NCBI RefSeq assembly: GCF_030818655.1
Contig: NZ_JAUTAN010000001.1
Span: 992,001 to 1,056,000 of the forward strand
Length of the DNA: 64,000 bases
Direction of reading: 5' to 3'
DNA from: Nocardioides zeae
GTDB taxonomy: Bacteria > Actinomycetota > Actinomycetes > Propionibacteriales > Nocardioidaceae
The notes beneath the pieces were generated by a model. It was not told the origin of the DNA. It worked only from the letters and a program-made list of their open reading frames with translations, and searched no databases. Positions 18,923-28,769 of this stretch are shown here, piece by piece. Position 1 is the first letter of the stretch; each line of letters opens with the position of its first letter. A program made the position numbers and the translations under genes.

Positions 18923-20401
18923 TCACGCCTTGAACCCCTTGTAGCGGCGCAGCACCTTCGTCATCATCCAGCCCGTCTGCAGGATGGTGATGACGCCCAG
19001 GATGGGCCAGCCGACGGCCAGGATGTCGGACTTGGCGTCGATGGGGATCTGCAGCCAGATGGCGGCGAGCACCGCGAGGATGACGAGCAGCACCGCGAGC
19101 GGGGCCAGGTAGCCCTGGCCGGCGCCGCGCTCCGCCTTGGCCTGGGCGGCCCAGTTGTCGGTCTGCGCACGCGAGGCGAACTTCGTCCAGGAGCGGAGGA
19201 AGTGCCCGATCCGGATCCACATGTAGACCTCGGCCGGTGCGAGCAGCAGGGCGAACAGGTAGTCACGCCGGTTCCCGTAGTACATGGACCGCGCGACGCG
19301 GAAGTTCAGCAGGATCGCCGCCGCCGGCGGGAGGAGCCACCAGGGCGAGAAGACGAAGGCGTTGATGGACAGCGACCCGAGCAGCAGCGTCAGGAACATG
19401 AGCCGGGTCGTGATGTTGATGACCATCGAGATGTGCTCGAACCAGCGCAGGCGCAGGTTCGGGTGCAGCGGCTGGCCCGGGGTGTCGCCCCGCTGGCCCG
19501 GCCACATCAGGTCGATGGCGCCGAAGTTCCACTTCACCTGCTGCGCGTCGAGGGACCGCAGGGTGGTCATGCCGCCCACGTGCGCGCGGGCCGCGGCGGA
19601 GATCTTCGTCAGGTAGCCGGCGCTCTTGATCTGCAGCGACAGCAGGGAGTCCTCGACCTCGGAGTCCTTCACCCAGGGGGTGCGCTGGTGGCTGTCCTCG
19701 AGCACGTCGCGCAGGGCGCGGGTCGCGAAGATCGAGAACTGGCCGCCCAGCACCGCCATGTTGCGGCCGCGCAGGAGGTTCTGCATGTTGAACGCCGAGA
19801 ACTGCGCCCGCTGGCCGGCGATGAGGAACTTGGCCATCGGGCCGTCGAGCGCCGAGTCGTCGATGCTGTAGATCGCCGAGATGCCGCCGATGCGGTCGTC
19901 GCTCGCGATCTCGTTGACGAGCTCCTCGACGGCGTCGGGCTCGGGCGTGGTGTCGCCGTCGACGCCGAGGAGGTAGTCGTAGCCCTCCACGAGCGAGTAG
20001 CCGTAGTTGAGCGCGCCGACCTTCTTGTCCGGGTTCTTGCCGATGTCGTGGACGAAGATCTCGGTCATCTGCTCGCCGTTGCGGGTCATCCGCACGTGCT
20101 CGCCGGCGTAGTAGCCCGCGACCTCGACCGTGTCGTCCGTCGTGTTGTTGACGATGACGTGGATGACGTCCGGCAGGCGCGTCTGCGCGAGCAGCGAGTC
20201 GAGCACGCCCGCGATCGTCTCGGCCTCGTTGTAGGCCGGGATCACGCACCCGATCGTCGGACGGTAGGTCGGCAGGTCCTCCACGCCGGCGAGGAACTCG
20301 TCCGCGTAGGCAGCCATCGTCGGGTCCGGCACGCGGACGTACTGGTTCGGCGTCACGTTGCCCGTCACGGGGCCACCGGGCACGTCGGGAGGGAGGGTCA
20401 C
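18923..20401 (-). CDS. Processive-type GT2 glycosyltransferase (polysaccharide synthase-like)
   Basis: The 492-residue protein has an inverting GT-A domain: GCVIPAYNEAETIAGVL, GVDGDTTPEPD (the DxD), SEVEDSLLSLQI (acid-base Asp) and QQVKW, a conservative variant of the QxxRW motif of processive synthases. C-terminal membrane segments follow (about residues 325-375 and 425-475). This resembles cellulose, hyaluronan or NodC-type enzymes; the product cannot be read from sequence. The GTG at 20401 has a GGGGAAGGA ribosome site. It is co-directional with a lipoprotein and opposite a GH6 gene. Confidence 0.88.
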   Translation of the reverse strand: MTLPPDVPGGPVTGNVTPNQYVRVPDPTMAAYADEFLAGVEDLPTYRPTIGCVIPAYNEAETIAGVLDSLLAQTRLPDVIHVIVNNTTDDTVEVAGYYAGEHVRMTRNGEQMTEIFVHDIGKNPDKKVGALNYGYSLVEGYDYLLGVDGDTTPEPDAVEELVNEIASDDRIGGISAIYSIDDSALDGPMAKFLIAGQRAQFSAFNMQNLLRGRNMAVLGGQFSIFATRALRDVLEDSHQRTPWVKDSEVEDSLLSLQIKSAGYLTKISAAARAHVGGMTTLRSLDAQQVKWNFGAIDLMWPGQRGDTPGQPLHPNLRLRWFEHISMVINITTRLMFLTLLLGSLSINAFVFSPWWLLPPAAAILLNFRVARSMYYGNRRDYLFALLLAPAEVYMWIRIGHFLRSWTKFASRAQTDNWAAQAKAERGAGQGYLAPLAVLLVILAVLAAIWLQIPIDAKSDILAVGWPILGVITILQTGWMMTKVLRRYKGFKA

Positions 20402-20493
20402 GGGAGCATCCTTCCCCGCGACCTGCTCGTTGCGCCGGAGTTGACGCGAACTTCTCCTCAGTTTTCCGTCAAACGCCTGCTCAGCGGCTCCCC

Positions 20494-20736
20494 TCAGCGG
20501 GGGAGCCCCGACGCCCGCCACGCGCCGGCGCCGGCGTGGTGGGGACCCCGGAGGGCGCGACGCGGCGCCGCCCACTCCGGCGTGCGCCGCGCGGCGGGGG
20601 CGGGAGCGGCGCTGCCGAGCGCGGCGAACACCGCGACGACGGCCGCGACCTCCTCCGGCGTCGCGTCGCCGTTGACGACGCGCAGCAGGGGCCGCGCGGT
20701 CGTCTCCGCCGCCGCGGGGGTCTCCTCGCCGCTCAC
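20494..20736 (-). CDS. accE: Acyl-CoA carboxylase epsilon subunit
   Basis: The 80-residue protein begins with an Ala/Thr/Glu-rich head and contains [18 protein letters not shown], the signature of AccE, then a Trp-Arg-rich tail (RTPEWAAP). AccE stabilises the alpha-beta carboxylase complex in actinobacteria. GTG overlaps the stop of the beta subunit, as expected for obligate partners. It was probably missed by length-based gene calls in other genomes. Confidence 0.9.
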   Translation of the reverse strand: MSGEETPAAAETTARPLLRVVNGDATPEEVAAVVAVFAALGSAAPAPAARRTPEWAAPRRALRGPHHAGAGAWRASGLPR

Positions 20737-22349
20737 AGCGGGATGTTCCCGTGCTTCTTGGGCGGCAGCGTCTCCCGCTTGCTGCGGAGGAGGCGCAGGG
20801 CCCGCACGACCTCGGCCCGCGTCTCGTGCGGCGCGATGACGGCGTCGATGTAGCCCCGCTCCGCGGCGAGGTACGGGTTGGCCAGGTGCTTGTCGTACTC
20901 CTCGACGAGCTCGGCGCGCTTCGCGTCGACGGTGCCGTCGGCGGTCGCGTCCTTGATCTCCTTGCGGTAGAGGATGTTGATCGCGCCCTGCGCGCCCATG
21001 ACCGCGATCTGCGCCGTCGGCCAGGCGATGTTGATGTCGGCGCCGAGGTGCTTGGAGCCCATGACGTCGTAGGCGCCGCCGTAGGCCTTGCGGGTGATGA
21101 TCGTGACGAGCGGGACGGTCGCCTCGGCGTACGCGTAGATGAGCTTCGCGCCGCGGCGGATGATGCCGTTGTACTCCTGGTCGGTGCCCGGCAGGAACCC
21201 GGGAACGTCGACGAAGGTCAGGACCGGGATGTTGAAGGCGTCGCAGGTGCGGACGAAGCGGGCGGCCTTCTCGGAGGCGTCGATGTCGAGCGTGCCCGCG
21301 AACTGCATGGGCTGGTTGGCCACGATGCCGACGCTGCGGCCCTCGACGCGGCCGTAGCCGACGACGATGTTGGGCGCGAACAGCGGCTGGACCTCGAGGA
21401 AGTCCTCGTCGTCCACGATGGCCTCGATGACCTCGCGCATGTCGTAGGGCTGGTTCGGGCTGTCCGGGATGATCGTGTCGAGCGTGCGGTCGAGGTCGTT
21501 GACCTCGAGGTCCGCGACCTCGTCGAAGACCGGCGGCTCGTCCAGGTTGTTCTGCGGCAGGTAGCTCAGCAGGTTCTTGACGAACTCGAGCGCGTCGTCC
21601 TCGTCGGCACCCATGTAGTGCGCGTTGCCCGACTTGGTGTTGTGGGTGCGGGCGCCGCCGAGCTCCTCGATGGTGACGTCCTCGCCGGTGACCGTCTTGA
21701 TGACGTCGGGGCCGGTGATGAACATGGCCGAGGTCTTGTCGACCATCACGGTGAAGTCGGTGACCGCGGGGGAGTAGACGTGCCCGCCGGCGCAGTTGCC
21801 CATGATGAGGCTGATCTGCGGGATGACGCCCGACGCGTGGACGTTGCGGCGGAAGATCTCGCCGTAGAGGCCCAGGGAGACGACGCCCTCCTGGATGCGC
21901 GCGCCGGCGCCCTCGTTGATGCCGATGATGGGGCAGCCGGTCTTGATCGCGAGGTCCATGACCTTGGTGATCTTCTCGCCGTAGACCTCGCCCAGGGAGC
22001 CGCCGAAGACGGTGAAGTCCTGGCTGAAGACGCAGACCTGACGGCCGTCGATCGTGCCGTAGCCGGTCACGACGCCGTCGCCGTAGGGACGCTTCTTCTC
22101 GAGGCCGAACGCCGTCGACCGGTGGCGGGCGAGCTCGTCGAGCTCCACGAAGCTGCCCTCGTCGAAGAGCTGCTCGATGCGCTCGCGCGCGGTCTGGCGA
22201 CCACGCGCGTGCTGCTTCTCGACCGCCTTGGCCGACCCGGAGTGGACGGCCTCGTCCAGCCGTCGCTCGAGGTCCGCCAGCTTGCCCGCGGTCGTGCTGA
22301 CGTCGATGTCGGCCGGCACCTCGGTGCCCTCGCCCACCTGTGCGCTCAT
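20733..22349 (-). CDS. accD: Acyl-CoA (propionyl/acetyl-CoA) carboxylase beta subunit
   Basis: The 538-residue carboxyltransferase transfers CO2 from biotin-BCCP to acyl-CoA, making malonyl- or methylmalonyl-CoA for lipid synthesis. Motifs include [22 protein letters not shown], the acyl-CoA region [11 protein letters not shown] and [17 protein letters not shown]. The start at 22349 fits the family and a TACATT box 7 bases upstream suggests a leaderless message. The biotinylated alpha subunit is not in the window, but biotin ligase is 1.5 kb away. It resembles AccD5/PccB. Confidence 0.95.
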   Translation of the reverse strand: MSAQVGEGTEVPADIDVSTTAGKLADLERRLDEAVHSGSAKAVEKQHARGRQTARERIEQLFDEGSFVELDELARHRSTAFGLEKKRPYGDGVVTGYGTIDGRQVCVFSQDFTVFGGSLGEVYGEKITKVMDLAIKTGCPIIGINEGAGARIQEGVVSLGLYGEIFRRNVHASGVIPQISLIMGNCAGGHVYSPAVTDFTVMVDKTSAMFITGPDVIKTVTGEDVTIEELGGARTHNTKSGNAHYMGADEDDALEFVKNLLSYLPQNNLDEPPVFDEVADLEVNDLDRTLDTIIPDSPNQPYDMREVIEAIVDDEDFLEVQPLFAPNIVVGYGRVEGRSVGIVANQPMQFAGTLDIDASEKAARFVRTCDAFNIPVLTFVDVPGFLPGTDQEYNGIIRRGAKLIYAYAEATVPLVTIITRKAYGGAYDVMGSKHLGADINIAWPTAQIAVMGAQGAINILYRKEIKDATADGTVDAKRAELVEEYDKHLANPYLAAERGYIDAVIAPHETRAEVVRALRLLRSKRETLPPKKHGNIPL

Positions 22350-22356
22350 GGGCCGC

Positions 22357-22362
22357 AATGTA
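22357..22362 (-). promoter_or_regulatory. Leaderless -10 (TACATT) for accD-accE
   Basis: Seven bases separate TACATT from the accD ATG at 22349. No ribosome-binding site is seen between them. Confidence 0.55.
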
Positions 22363-22435
22363 GCGGGCGATCGGTCGGTCGGTGCAGGGGGTCCCGCGTA
22401 CCGGACGGTAGGAACTGCGTCCCACTCCCGTGCGG

Positions 22436-23800
22436 TCAGCGGTAGAGCCACCGCGCGGCGGCGCGGCGCCGGGCGCGGTACTCGGGGCTCGCACCCGCAA
22501 GCAGGTGCTCCACCGGCTGCTCCGGCCCGACGGGGTCGTGCTCCTCCGTCACGAGCGGTACGCCGCGGCGCGCCCCCGCCGCCGCGAGCGCCGGTCGGCG
22601 CCAGGCGGGGGGACCGGCGGGTGCCGGGCGATCCACGGCCGGCCGGTCCGCGCCGAGCCGGGCGAGGAGGTCCGCGACCTCGCGCGCCCCGTCGGCGGGG
22701 GGCAGGTCGGCACAGGCGGCCCGGACCTCCGCGCGCACCCCCGGGTCGAGGAGCCGGTCGAGGCCGGACCGCAGGCCGGCCCCGTCGGTCGCGACCAGCG
22801 CCGCACCGAGGTCGGCCACCCCGTGGCTGCGGGCCACCTGGTCGTCGGTCTCGTGCCCGGTGCTCGGCACGAGCAGGGTGGGGAGCCCGACGGAGACGTG
22901 CTCGTGCACCGCGTTGTAGCCCGCCGCCCCGACCGCGGCGTCGAACGCCCCGAGGAGCGGCGCGAGGGGGTAGACGTCGCGGAGCACGACCAGCGACCCG
23001 TCTGTCCCGTCTGGCCCGTCCGTCACGTCCGCCGCGTGCCGGGCGATCGCCTGCCGGGTCACGGCGACCTGCCAGTCCGGTGCGGCGTCGCGCACGTCCC
23101 GCACGACGGTGCGCAGGAGGGTCGAGACGTCGGCGTACGCCCCCGAGCCCGGCGCCAGGAGGAGGGCCGGCCGCGCGGGGTCGAGGCCGAGCCGCTCGCG
23201 CGCCTCGGCGCGGGGGAGCGCGGGGAGCACGGAGGTCAGCGAGATCGGGGCGGTGCGCACCACGCCCGGCAGCCCCGCCGTCGGCCCGGTGTCGGCGGCG
23301 CCCCCGACGTCGCCCGGTTCCACGACCGCGTCGAAGTGCGCGGCGCGCGCGAGCCACGCCGCGCCGACGCCGGGTCGCCACATGCCGCGTCGTACCCACA
23401 CAAAGGCGGTGCGGGGGAGGGCCTGCCGGGCGCGCAGGAGGCCCGCGTAGGGGACGACGCCGTCGAACGCCACGACGCGGGCGCCGGTCTCGGCGACGAG
23501 GGCGACGAGGCGGTCGGCGAGGTAGGGGTCCCAGTGGGTGCGCCAGGCGACCTTGGCGGCGCCGGCGCCCTGCCACGGGCTGGTGCGGCTGGGGCAGTAC
23601 TCGAACCGCAGGCGGTCGGCCCCCGGCAACCGGCCGTCGCCCGCGGCGCGCGCGACCGTCGGCAGGGCGGCGGAGAGCGAGAGGAGGGTGACGTCCAGCC
23701 GGTCCGCGCCGGCGAGGGCGACCGTCACCTGCCGCGTGAGGTGGCCCATGCCCACGCCGTTGCTGGTGGCGAGCAGGACGGGCACGCGGATCTCGGCCAT
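22436..23800 (-). CDS. Glycosyltransferase of the MurG/GT-B type
   Basis: The 454-residue protein begins [18 protein letters not shown], the Gly-rich donor-acceptor loop of MurG/MGDG-synthase-like GT-B enzymes. Later it has [13 protein letters not shown], and a sugar-nucleotide region around [27 protein letters not shown] that closely follows the GT28 pattern. Donor and acceptor are unknown. A TAGACT box ends 8 bases before the ATG. It lies between the carboxylase and biotin ligase, and is not obviously linked to either. Confidence 0.83.
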   Translation of the reverse strand: MAEIRVPVLLATSNGVGMGHLTRQVTVALAGADRLDVTLLSLSAALPTVARAAGDGRLPGADRLRFEYCPSRTSPWQGAGAAKVAWRTHWDPYLADRLVALVAETGARVVAFDGVVPYAGLLRARQALPRTAFVWVRRGMWRPGVGAAWLARAAHFDAVVEPGDVGGAADTGPTAGLPGVVRTAPISLTSVLPALPRAEARERLGLDPARPALLLAPGSGAYADVSTLLRTVVRDVRDAAPDWQVAVTRQAIARHAADVTDGPDGTDGSLVVLRDVYPLAPLLGAFDAAVGAAGYNAVHEHVSVGLPTLLVPSTGHETDDQVARSHGVADLGAALVATDGAGLRSGLDRLLDPGVRAEVRAACADLPPADGAREVADLLARLGADRPAVDRPAPAGPPAWRRPALAAAGARRGVPLVTEEHDPVGPEQPVEHLLAGASPEYRARRRAAARWLYR

Positions 23801-23808
23801 GGTGGGCG

Positions 23809-23814
23809 AGTCTA
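23809..23814 (-). promoter_or_regulatory. Leaderless -10 (TAGACT) for the GT-B gene
   Basis: Eight bases separate TAGACT from the ATG at 23800, and no ribosome-binding site is present. Confidence 0.5.
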
Positions 23815-23885
23815 GGGTTCTCGCGCCGGTCGTCGTGCCCGACGCCGCGCCGGCGTCCGGGCAGCACCGCGGGAAGGGGAGAGCC

Positions 23886-24713
23886 GTGACGGAGCAGGAG
23901 GGACGCGCGCCGCTGCGCGTCGAGGAGCTGGCGGACGTCCCGGGCGCGGTCGGCTGGCGGGTCGAGGTCGTGGAGTCCTCCCCGTCGACGAACGCCGAGC
24001 TCGCCGCCCGCGCCCGCGACGGCGCGCCGGGCGGGCTCGTGCTGGTCGCCGAGCACCAGACCGCGGGGCGGGGACGCATCGACCGCACGTTCCACACGCC
24101 GGCCCGGGCGGCGCTCACGTTCTCGGTGCTGCTGCGCCCGTCCGCGCCGGCCCAGCAGTGGCCGTGGCTCCCGCTCGTGACCGGACTGGCCGCCCGCAGC
24201 GCGCTGGCCCGGCTGCACCCCGCGGTCGACGTGTCGCTGAAGTGGCCCAACGACGTGCTCGTCGCGCCGGCCGCGCACCCCGACGAGCCGGGCAAGGTCG
24301 CGGGAATCCTCGCGGAGCGGGTCGACACGCCGGCCGGCCCGGCCGCGGTCCTCGGCATCGGCATCAACGCCGCCACCACCCGCGAGGAGCTCCCCGTGCC
24401 CACGGCCGCCTCGCTGCGCACCGTGGGCGTCCCCGCGGCCGCGATCGACCGCACGCTCCTCCTGCGTGAGCTGCTCACCGACCTCTCCGCGCTGCTGGTG
24501 CGCTGGGAGCGCGGCGACCTGGCGAGCCTGCGGGCCTCGTACGGCGCGGCCTGCGCCACGGTGGGCCGACGCGTCCGCGTCGAGCTGCCCCAGGGCGACG
24601 CCCTCGTCGGCGACGCCGTCGACGTCGACGGCAGCGGCTGCCTCGTGGTGGAGGCCGGGGGACGACGCCACACCGTCGGTGCGGGGGACGTCATCCACGT
24701 GCGACCGGCCTGA
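23886..24713 (+). CDS. birA: Biotin--protein ligase
   Basis: BirA attaches biotin to the carrier domain of acyl-CoA carboxylases. The 275-residue protein is the monofunctional form with no N-terminal helix-turn-helix, so it does not repress biotin genes itself. Motifs are [12 protein letters not shown] (biotinyl-AMP loop), [15 protein letters not shown] and a small C-terminal SH3-like domain. The GTG start has GGGAAGGGGAG upstream. It heads a gene run with the PH protein and cyclase, next to accD as in mycobacteria. Confidence 0.94.
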   Translation: MTEQEGRAPLRVEELADVPGAVGWRVEVVESSPSTNAELAARARDGAPGGLVLVAEHQTAGRGRIDRTFHTPARAALTFSVLLRPSAPAQQWPWLPLVTGLAARSALARLHPAVDVSLKWPNDVLVAPAAHPDEPGKVAGILAERVDTPAGPAAVLGIGINAATTREELPVPTAASLRTVGVPAAAIDRTLLLRELLTDLSALLVRWERGDLASLRASYGAACATVGRRVRVELPQGDALVGDAVDVDGSGCLVVEAGGRRHTVGAGDVIHVRPA

Positions 24714-24721
24714 GGGGGTGA

Positions 24722-24727
24722 GAGGAT
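24722..24727 (+). promoter_or_regulatory. Possible leaderless -10 (GAGGAT) for the PH gene
   Basis: GAGGAT ends 7 bases before the GTG at 24735, just after the birA stop. The same bases could be a ribosome site, so this is weaker than the TANNNT cases. Confidence 0.35.
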
Positions 24728-24734
24728 CACCACC

Positions 24735-25247
24735 GTGTCGTTCCCCCAGAGGCTCCTCAACCCCGGCGAGCACGTCGTCGTGAGCACGCGCACGCACGTC
24801 AAGGAGCTCTTCGGGCCCGCCACCGTGCTGCTGCTCGCGATCGCGCTGGGTGTGGTGGCCACGGTCTCGCTGCCCGAGCAGACCGCCGCGAACGTGCTCG
24901 AGATCCTCGTCTGGGTGGCCGTGGTCGCCACGCTCGTCTGGTTCGTGCTCCGTCCGCTGGTCGGGTGGCTGACGACCACCTACACGTTCACCAACCGCCG
25001 GTTCATCGCGCGCTCGGGCTTCATCGCGAAGGAGGGCCGCACGATCCCGCTCAACCGCATCAGCGGCGTCGACTTCGAGATCGGCGTCGTCGACCGGATC
25101 TTCGGCTGCGGCACGCTCGTGGTCTCGGACGCCAGCGAGCAGGGCCGGGTCGAGCTCACCGACATCCCCCGCGTGGAGAAGGTGCAGCTGCTGGTCTCCG
25201 AGGAGCTGCACCGCATCTCCGGCGTCTCCCACGACGATGGCACCTGA
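24735..25247 (+). CDS. Bacterial PH-domain membrane protein
   Basis: The 170-residue protein has two membrane helices (about residues 28-48 and 55-77) and then a bPH2 (DUF304) domain: [17 protein letters not shown], ending in a strand-helix. Family members are membrane-associated with unknown ligands. The birA-PH order is the same as recalled for M. tuberculosis Rv3279c-Rv3278c. Its stop is immediately followed by the cyclase start (TGAATG), so the two are surely co-translated. Confidence 0.9.
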   Translation: MSFPQRLLNPGEHVVVSTRTHVKELFGPATVLLLAIALGVVATVSLPEQTAANVLEILVWVAVVATLVWFVLRPLVGWLTTTYTFTNRRFIARSGFIAKEGRTIPLNRISGVDFEIGVVDRIFGCGTLVVSDASEQGRVELTDIPRVEKVQLLVSEELHRISGVSHDDGT

Positions 25248-26273
25248 ATGGCACCTGATCCGCAGGGGGCCCCGGCCCCCGGACCCCAGGACCCGGACGG
25301 GACCGAGCGCCCGACCGTCTTCGACCTCGAGCGGGCGATCCTCGGCGAGGTGCCCGTCTTCACCGCCCACGACCTCGACGAGGGCGGCATCCCGATCGCC
25401 GACGTCCGCCGCTTGTGGCGGGCCCTCGGCCTCCCGCTCAACGAGGAGTCGGTGACCTTCACGGGGGCCGACGCGACCACGATGGGCGCGCTGCTCGACG
25501 CGGTGGACCGGGGAGGCATCCCCATGGACGCGGCCGTCAACCTCACCCGGGCGATCGGCCAGACCATGGCCCGGCTCGCCGACTGGGAGATCTCCGTGCT
25601 CGTCCCGCTGGTCGAGGCCATCGACGCCGGACCGGGGGCCTCGAACGGCCGGCTGGGTGCCGCCACCCAGCTCGTCGAGGAGCTGAGCGACGTCTTCGAG
25701 CGCGTGATGGTCAACGCCTGGCGCCGCCACCTCGCCGCGGCCGCGAGCCGGATGGAGGGCGTCGACGAGCTCGACGAGGAGGCGGACACCTGGCAGATCA
25801 CCGTGGGCTTCGCCGACCTCGTGAGCTTCACCGCCCTGTCCAACGAGCTGGACGAGGCGCGGATCGGCGACCTGGTCGAGCTCTTCGAGTCGCGGTGCCA
25901 CGACGTCGTGCAGGGCCACCACGGGCGCATCATCAAGTCCCTCGGCGACTCCGTGCTCTTCGTCAACGACGATCCGCTCCGGGCCTACGAGACGGCCGAG
26001 GGCATCATCAAGGTGATCGGTCGTGACGCCCGGATGCCCGACGTCCACGTCGGGATGGCGACGGGCCACGTGGTGACGCGCATGGGCGACGTCTTCGGAC
26101 CGCCGGTCAACCTCGCCTCGCGGCTCACCAACATCGCCCGCCGCAACCGGATCATCCTCGACCAGGCGACGGCCGACCTGCTGCCGGCGCGGGAGTTCGA
26201 GAGCCGCCGCCTGCCGGCGCGTCCCGTGCGCGGCTTCGGCCTCCTGGAACCGGTCACCGTGCGCCGCACGTGA
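25248..26273 (+). CDS. Class III adenylate cyclase with N-terminal regulatory domain
   Basis: The 341-residue soluble protein has an N-terminal helical domain (about residues 22-180; [15 protein letters not shown], many conserved helices) like the autoinhibitory, pH-responsive domain of M. tuberculosis Rv1264. The catalytic domain has the metal Asp in FADLVSFT and GDSVLF, substrate Lys in IIKSLGDS, and transition-state Asn/Arg in NLASRLTN, so it should be active and make cAMP. The Rv1264 likeness is from memory and needs alignment. It is translationally coupled to a PH-domain protein. Confidence 0.9.
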   Translation: MAPDPQGAPAPGPQDPDGTERPTVFDLERAILGEVPVFTAHDLDEGGIPIADVRRLWRALGLPLNEESVTFTGADATTMGALLDAVDRGGIPMDAAVNLTRAIGQTMARLADWEISVLVPLVEAIDAGPGASNGRLGAATQLVEELSDVFERVMVNAWRRHLAAAASRMEGVDELDEEADTWQITVGFADLVSFTALSNELDEARIGDLVELFESRCHDVVQGHHGRIIKSLGDSVLFVNDDPLRAYETAEGIIKVIGRDARMPDVHVGMATGHVVTRMGDVFGPPVNLASRLTNIARRNRIILDQATADLLPAREFESRRLPARPVRGFGLLEPVTVRRT

Positions 26274-26334
26274 GAGCGGTCACCGCGAAGGCAAAATTTC
26301 GATCGTTCGGCTCACCTCGACGCGCGGGCGTTCC

Positions 26335-26340
26335 TACCGT
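26335..26340 (+). promoter_or_regulatory. Leaderless -10 (TACCGT) for the stand-alone winged-helix gene
   Basis: Six bases separate TACCGT from the GTG at 26347. An AT-richer patch (CAAAATTTCGATC) lies about 45 bases upstream and could hold an operator. Confidence 0.55.
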
Positions 26341-26346
26341 GAGCCC

Positions 26347-26679
26347 GTGTTCGTCGTCCAGGGTGTGCGCCTCGACCCCGACACGCGCCGTGCGTGGTCC
26401 GGTGACGTGGAGGTGACCCTGTCGCGCAAGGAGTTCGACCTGCTGCACGCGCTCATCGCGCGCGCGGGCGAGGTGGTCTCGCGCGAGGAGCTCATGCACA
26501 CCGTGTGGCAGACCACCTTCTGGACGTCGTCGAAGACCATCGACGTCCACCTGGGCTGGCTGCGGCGCAAGCTGGGCGACGACAGCCGCGCGCCCCACCT
26601 GATCACGACGGTGCGGGGCAAGGGCCTGCGGTTCGAGCTGGCACCGCCCGTGCGGGCCGAGGAGCGCGTGCCCTCCTAG
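26347..26679 (+). CDS. Stand-alone OmpR/PhoB-type winged-helix protein
   Basis: The 110-residue product is essentially one winged-helix domain: TLSRKEFDLLHALIARAGEV, REELMHTVWQ, TIDVHLGWLRRKLGDD and RGKGLRFEL. There is no receiver domain, so it is not controlled by phosphorylation through the usual route. It has its own leaderless promoter and sits just before three glycosyltransferase genes, so it might regulate envelope genes. Autonomous members of this type occur across actinobacteria. Confidence 0.88.
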   Translation: MFVVQGVRLDPDTRRAWSGDVEVTLSRKEFDLLHALIARAGEVVSREELMHTVWQTTFWTSSKTIDVHLGWLRRKLGDDSRAPHLITTVRGKGLRFELAPPVRAEERVPS

Positions 26680-26791
26680 CGCGCCCTGTTTGGGCCCGGA
26701 TGGACCGCTGTGGCAGGTTAGGCGCGGCCGTCCGTCGGACGGGCCCGCCCGGGCGAGACCGGGCCGCGTCGCCGAGCTGGAGAGGGAGCCG

Positions 26792-27742
26792 ATGCGCACA
26801 GCCGCCGTGGTGCTCAACTACGGAGACCCCAGCGACACCCTGGAGTGCGTGGAGAGCCTCGAGCTCTCCGACGACCTCGACATCGATCTCTACGTGGTGG
26901 ACAACGGCCCGGCCGACGCCCGGCACGACGCGCTGCGGGACGCCATCGGCGACCGCGGCCAGGTGATCGCCACGGGCGAGAACCTCGGCTACGCGGGCGG
27001 CAACAACGTGGGGGTCCGGCGGGCGCTCGAGACCGACGTCGACCTCGTCTGGATCCTCAACCCCGACACGCGGGTCAAGCGGCGCACGCTCCCGACGCTC
27101 AAGGAGCACATGGCGGCCTACCCGGACTGCGGTGTCGTCAGCGCCCGCATCCTCTACGGCCCGCCCGGCAACCGCATCTGGTTCGACGGCGCGACGATCG
27201 ACCGCGCGACCGGCGCGACGTCGCACATGAACAACGGCAAGAGCACGGACGCGGTCGGCGGCCGGAAGATCCTCGACGTCGGCTACGTCACCGGTGCCGC
27301 GCCGCTCATCCGGCGCACGACGCTGGAGCGGGTCGGCCTGCTCCCGGAGCACTACTTCCTCTACTTCGAGGAGACGCACTGGTGCGTCACGGTGCAGGAG
27401 GCCGGCTGGCGCACGATGGTCAACCGCGACGCCGAGATGGTGCACCTCAAGCGCTCCAGCGGCGTGCTCCCGCAGCCCTACTACGTCTACTACATGACGC
27501 GGAACCGCTACGGGTTCGCGCGCGACGCCCTCCGCATCGACCCCGAGGCGGCCATGGCGCACCACCAGACGACGTTCCTCGACCCGTGGCGGGCCAAGGT
27601 CGCCGACAAGGCGCCCGCGTGGCTGGACCGCTTCGACGAGCTCGTCGAGATGGGACGCGCGGACGCCGTGGCGGGCCGCTTCGGCCGCAACGACACCGTG
27701 ACGAGCTTCCCGACCGCGGAGTCGACGCTTGCCGCTGGCTGA
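26792..27742 (+). CDS. GT2 glycosyltransferase, rhamnosyltransferase-like
   Basis: The 316-residue protein has the GT-A fold: AAVVLNYGDPSDTLECVESL, NLGYAGGNNVGVRRAL, and WILNPDTRVK with the metal-binding DxD-like motif. EETHWCVTVQEAGW holds the catalytic acidic residues. No membrane helix is present. It resembles WbbL/RfbF enzymes that add rhamnose to wall glycans. The ATG has a GAGAGGGAG ribosome site. The downstream gene starts inside its 3' end, so it leads a polysaccharide-assembly operon. Confidence 0.88.
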   Translation: MRTAAVVLNYGDPSDTLECVESLELSDDLDIDLYVVDNGPADARHDALRDAIGDRGQVIATGENLGYAGGNNVGVRRALETDVDLVWILNPDTRVKRRTLPTLKEHMAAYPDCGVVSARILYGPPGNRIWFDGATIDRATGATSHMNNGKSTDAVGGRKILDVGYVTGAAPLIRRTTLERVGLLPEHYFLYFEETHWCVTVQEAGWRTMVNRDAEMVHLKRSSGVLPQPYYVYYMTRNRYGFARDALRIDPEAAMAHHQTTFLDPWRAKVADKAPAWLDRFDELVEMGRADAVAGRFGRNDTVTSFPTAESTLAAG

Positions 27743-28769
27743 CGACGGGGCGGGCTCCGCTCCCGGGACGCACGCCGCTGCGCTCGCCGAGGCCAGGGCC
27801 GAGGCCGTGCGCCGGCTGCTGCCGGCGACGGCCGACCGCGTGCGCGTGCTCGGCGACCGGGACGTCGCGCACGCCCTCGCGACGCTGCTCCACGCCGCCG
27901 ACCCCGCCGTGACGGTGGTGGCCGACGCCCCGTCGGAGGAGCCCTCCGACGTCGTCGTGCTGGCCCTCGCGGGACCGGGCGGAGCGGGCGTCGACCTCCC
28001 GCGTGCCCTCGGCCGCCTGCGCGCCGGAGCGCTCCCGCCGGACGGTACGCTCCTCGTCTGTGTCGACCCGGTGCGCGGGCCCGACGTGCACGCGGAGCTG
28101 CTGGCCGGCACCGCGACGTACGCGGAGACCGTCACCATCGGCGCGGACGGTGTCCACCGCCGCACCCTCCACCAGCTCCGGCGCCTGCTGGAGCGGCACG
28201 GGTTCGCGGTGACGGGCCGACGGCGGGTCGCCACGACCGGCGACGGCGCCGACCTCGACCAGCACCACCACGAGCCAGAGACCGACCAGGAGAGGATCCG
28301 AGGCGCCATGCCTGAGCTGTCCGACGACGAGAACACCGCCGAGACCGTCGTGTCCGCGACCCCGGCAGCCGCGGGGGGTGCCGGTCGGGACGAGGAGTGG
28401 CAGCAGCTCTTCGACTCGCGCGAGCGCCTCCGCGCCCAGGTCGCCCAGCTCGAGCGGGAGCTGGAGACCGTGCGGTCGCTGCTGGTCGCCGAGCGCGCCC
28501 ACTTCCAGTCCGAGCTGCGCCTCGGCGCCGCCGAGGTCTCGGGCATGCAGAGCGAGATCGAGCGGCACCTCGAGAGCCGCGTCGCGATCCAGAAGCAGCT
28601 CGACAAGTGGCAGCGCGAGTACGAGCGGCTCGTCAGCGTCGACGGCAAGCCGCTGGCGGTCAAGGTCGCCTACCGGCGCGCCCGGCGCCGCGCCGCGGAC
28701 GTCGTGCGCTCCGACCCGCGCCTCGAGCGGGCGGCGCGGCGGGTGCTGGACCGCGTCCGGAGCCGCTGA
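27729..28769 (+). CDS. Unknown protein with coiled coil, in glycosyltransferase operon
   Basis: The 346-residue frame starts with TTG, overlapping the previous gene by 14 bases. The first 180 residues are Ala/Val-rich with alternating strands and helices, like a degenerate Rossmann domain. A linker follows, then a heptad-rich stretch at about residues 228-300 (RERLRAQVAQLERELETV) and a very basic tail (YRRARRRAAD). An internal ATG at 28309 could start a separate 153-residue coiled-coil protein. It probably acts as a scaffold for the flanking transferases, which is inference. Confidence 0.65.
   Translation: MPLADDGAGSAPGTHAAALAEARAEAVRRLLPATADRVRVLGDRDVAHALATLLHAADPAVTVVADAPSEEPSDVVVLALAGPGGAGVDLPRALGRLRAGALPPDGTLLVCVDPVRGPDVHAELLAGTATYAETVTIGADGVHRRTLHQLRRLLERHGFAVTGRRRVATTGDGADLDQHHHEPETDQERIRGAMPELSDDENTAETVVSATPAAAGGAGRDEEWQQLFDSRERLRAQVAQLERELETVRSLLVAERAHFQSELRLGAAEVSGMQSEIERHLESRVAIQKQLDKWQREYERLVSVDGKPLAVKVAYRRARRRAADVVRSDPRLERAARRVLDRVRSR

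Noticed and set aside
20733-26069. A 1778-residue open frame on the minus strand across accD, the glycosyltransferase, birA and the cyclase
   Set aside because: It is the accD frame left open upstream by high GC. Upstream of 22349 the translation is low complexity and runs antisense to birA, the PH gene and the cyclase, all well supported on the plus strand.
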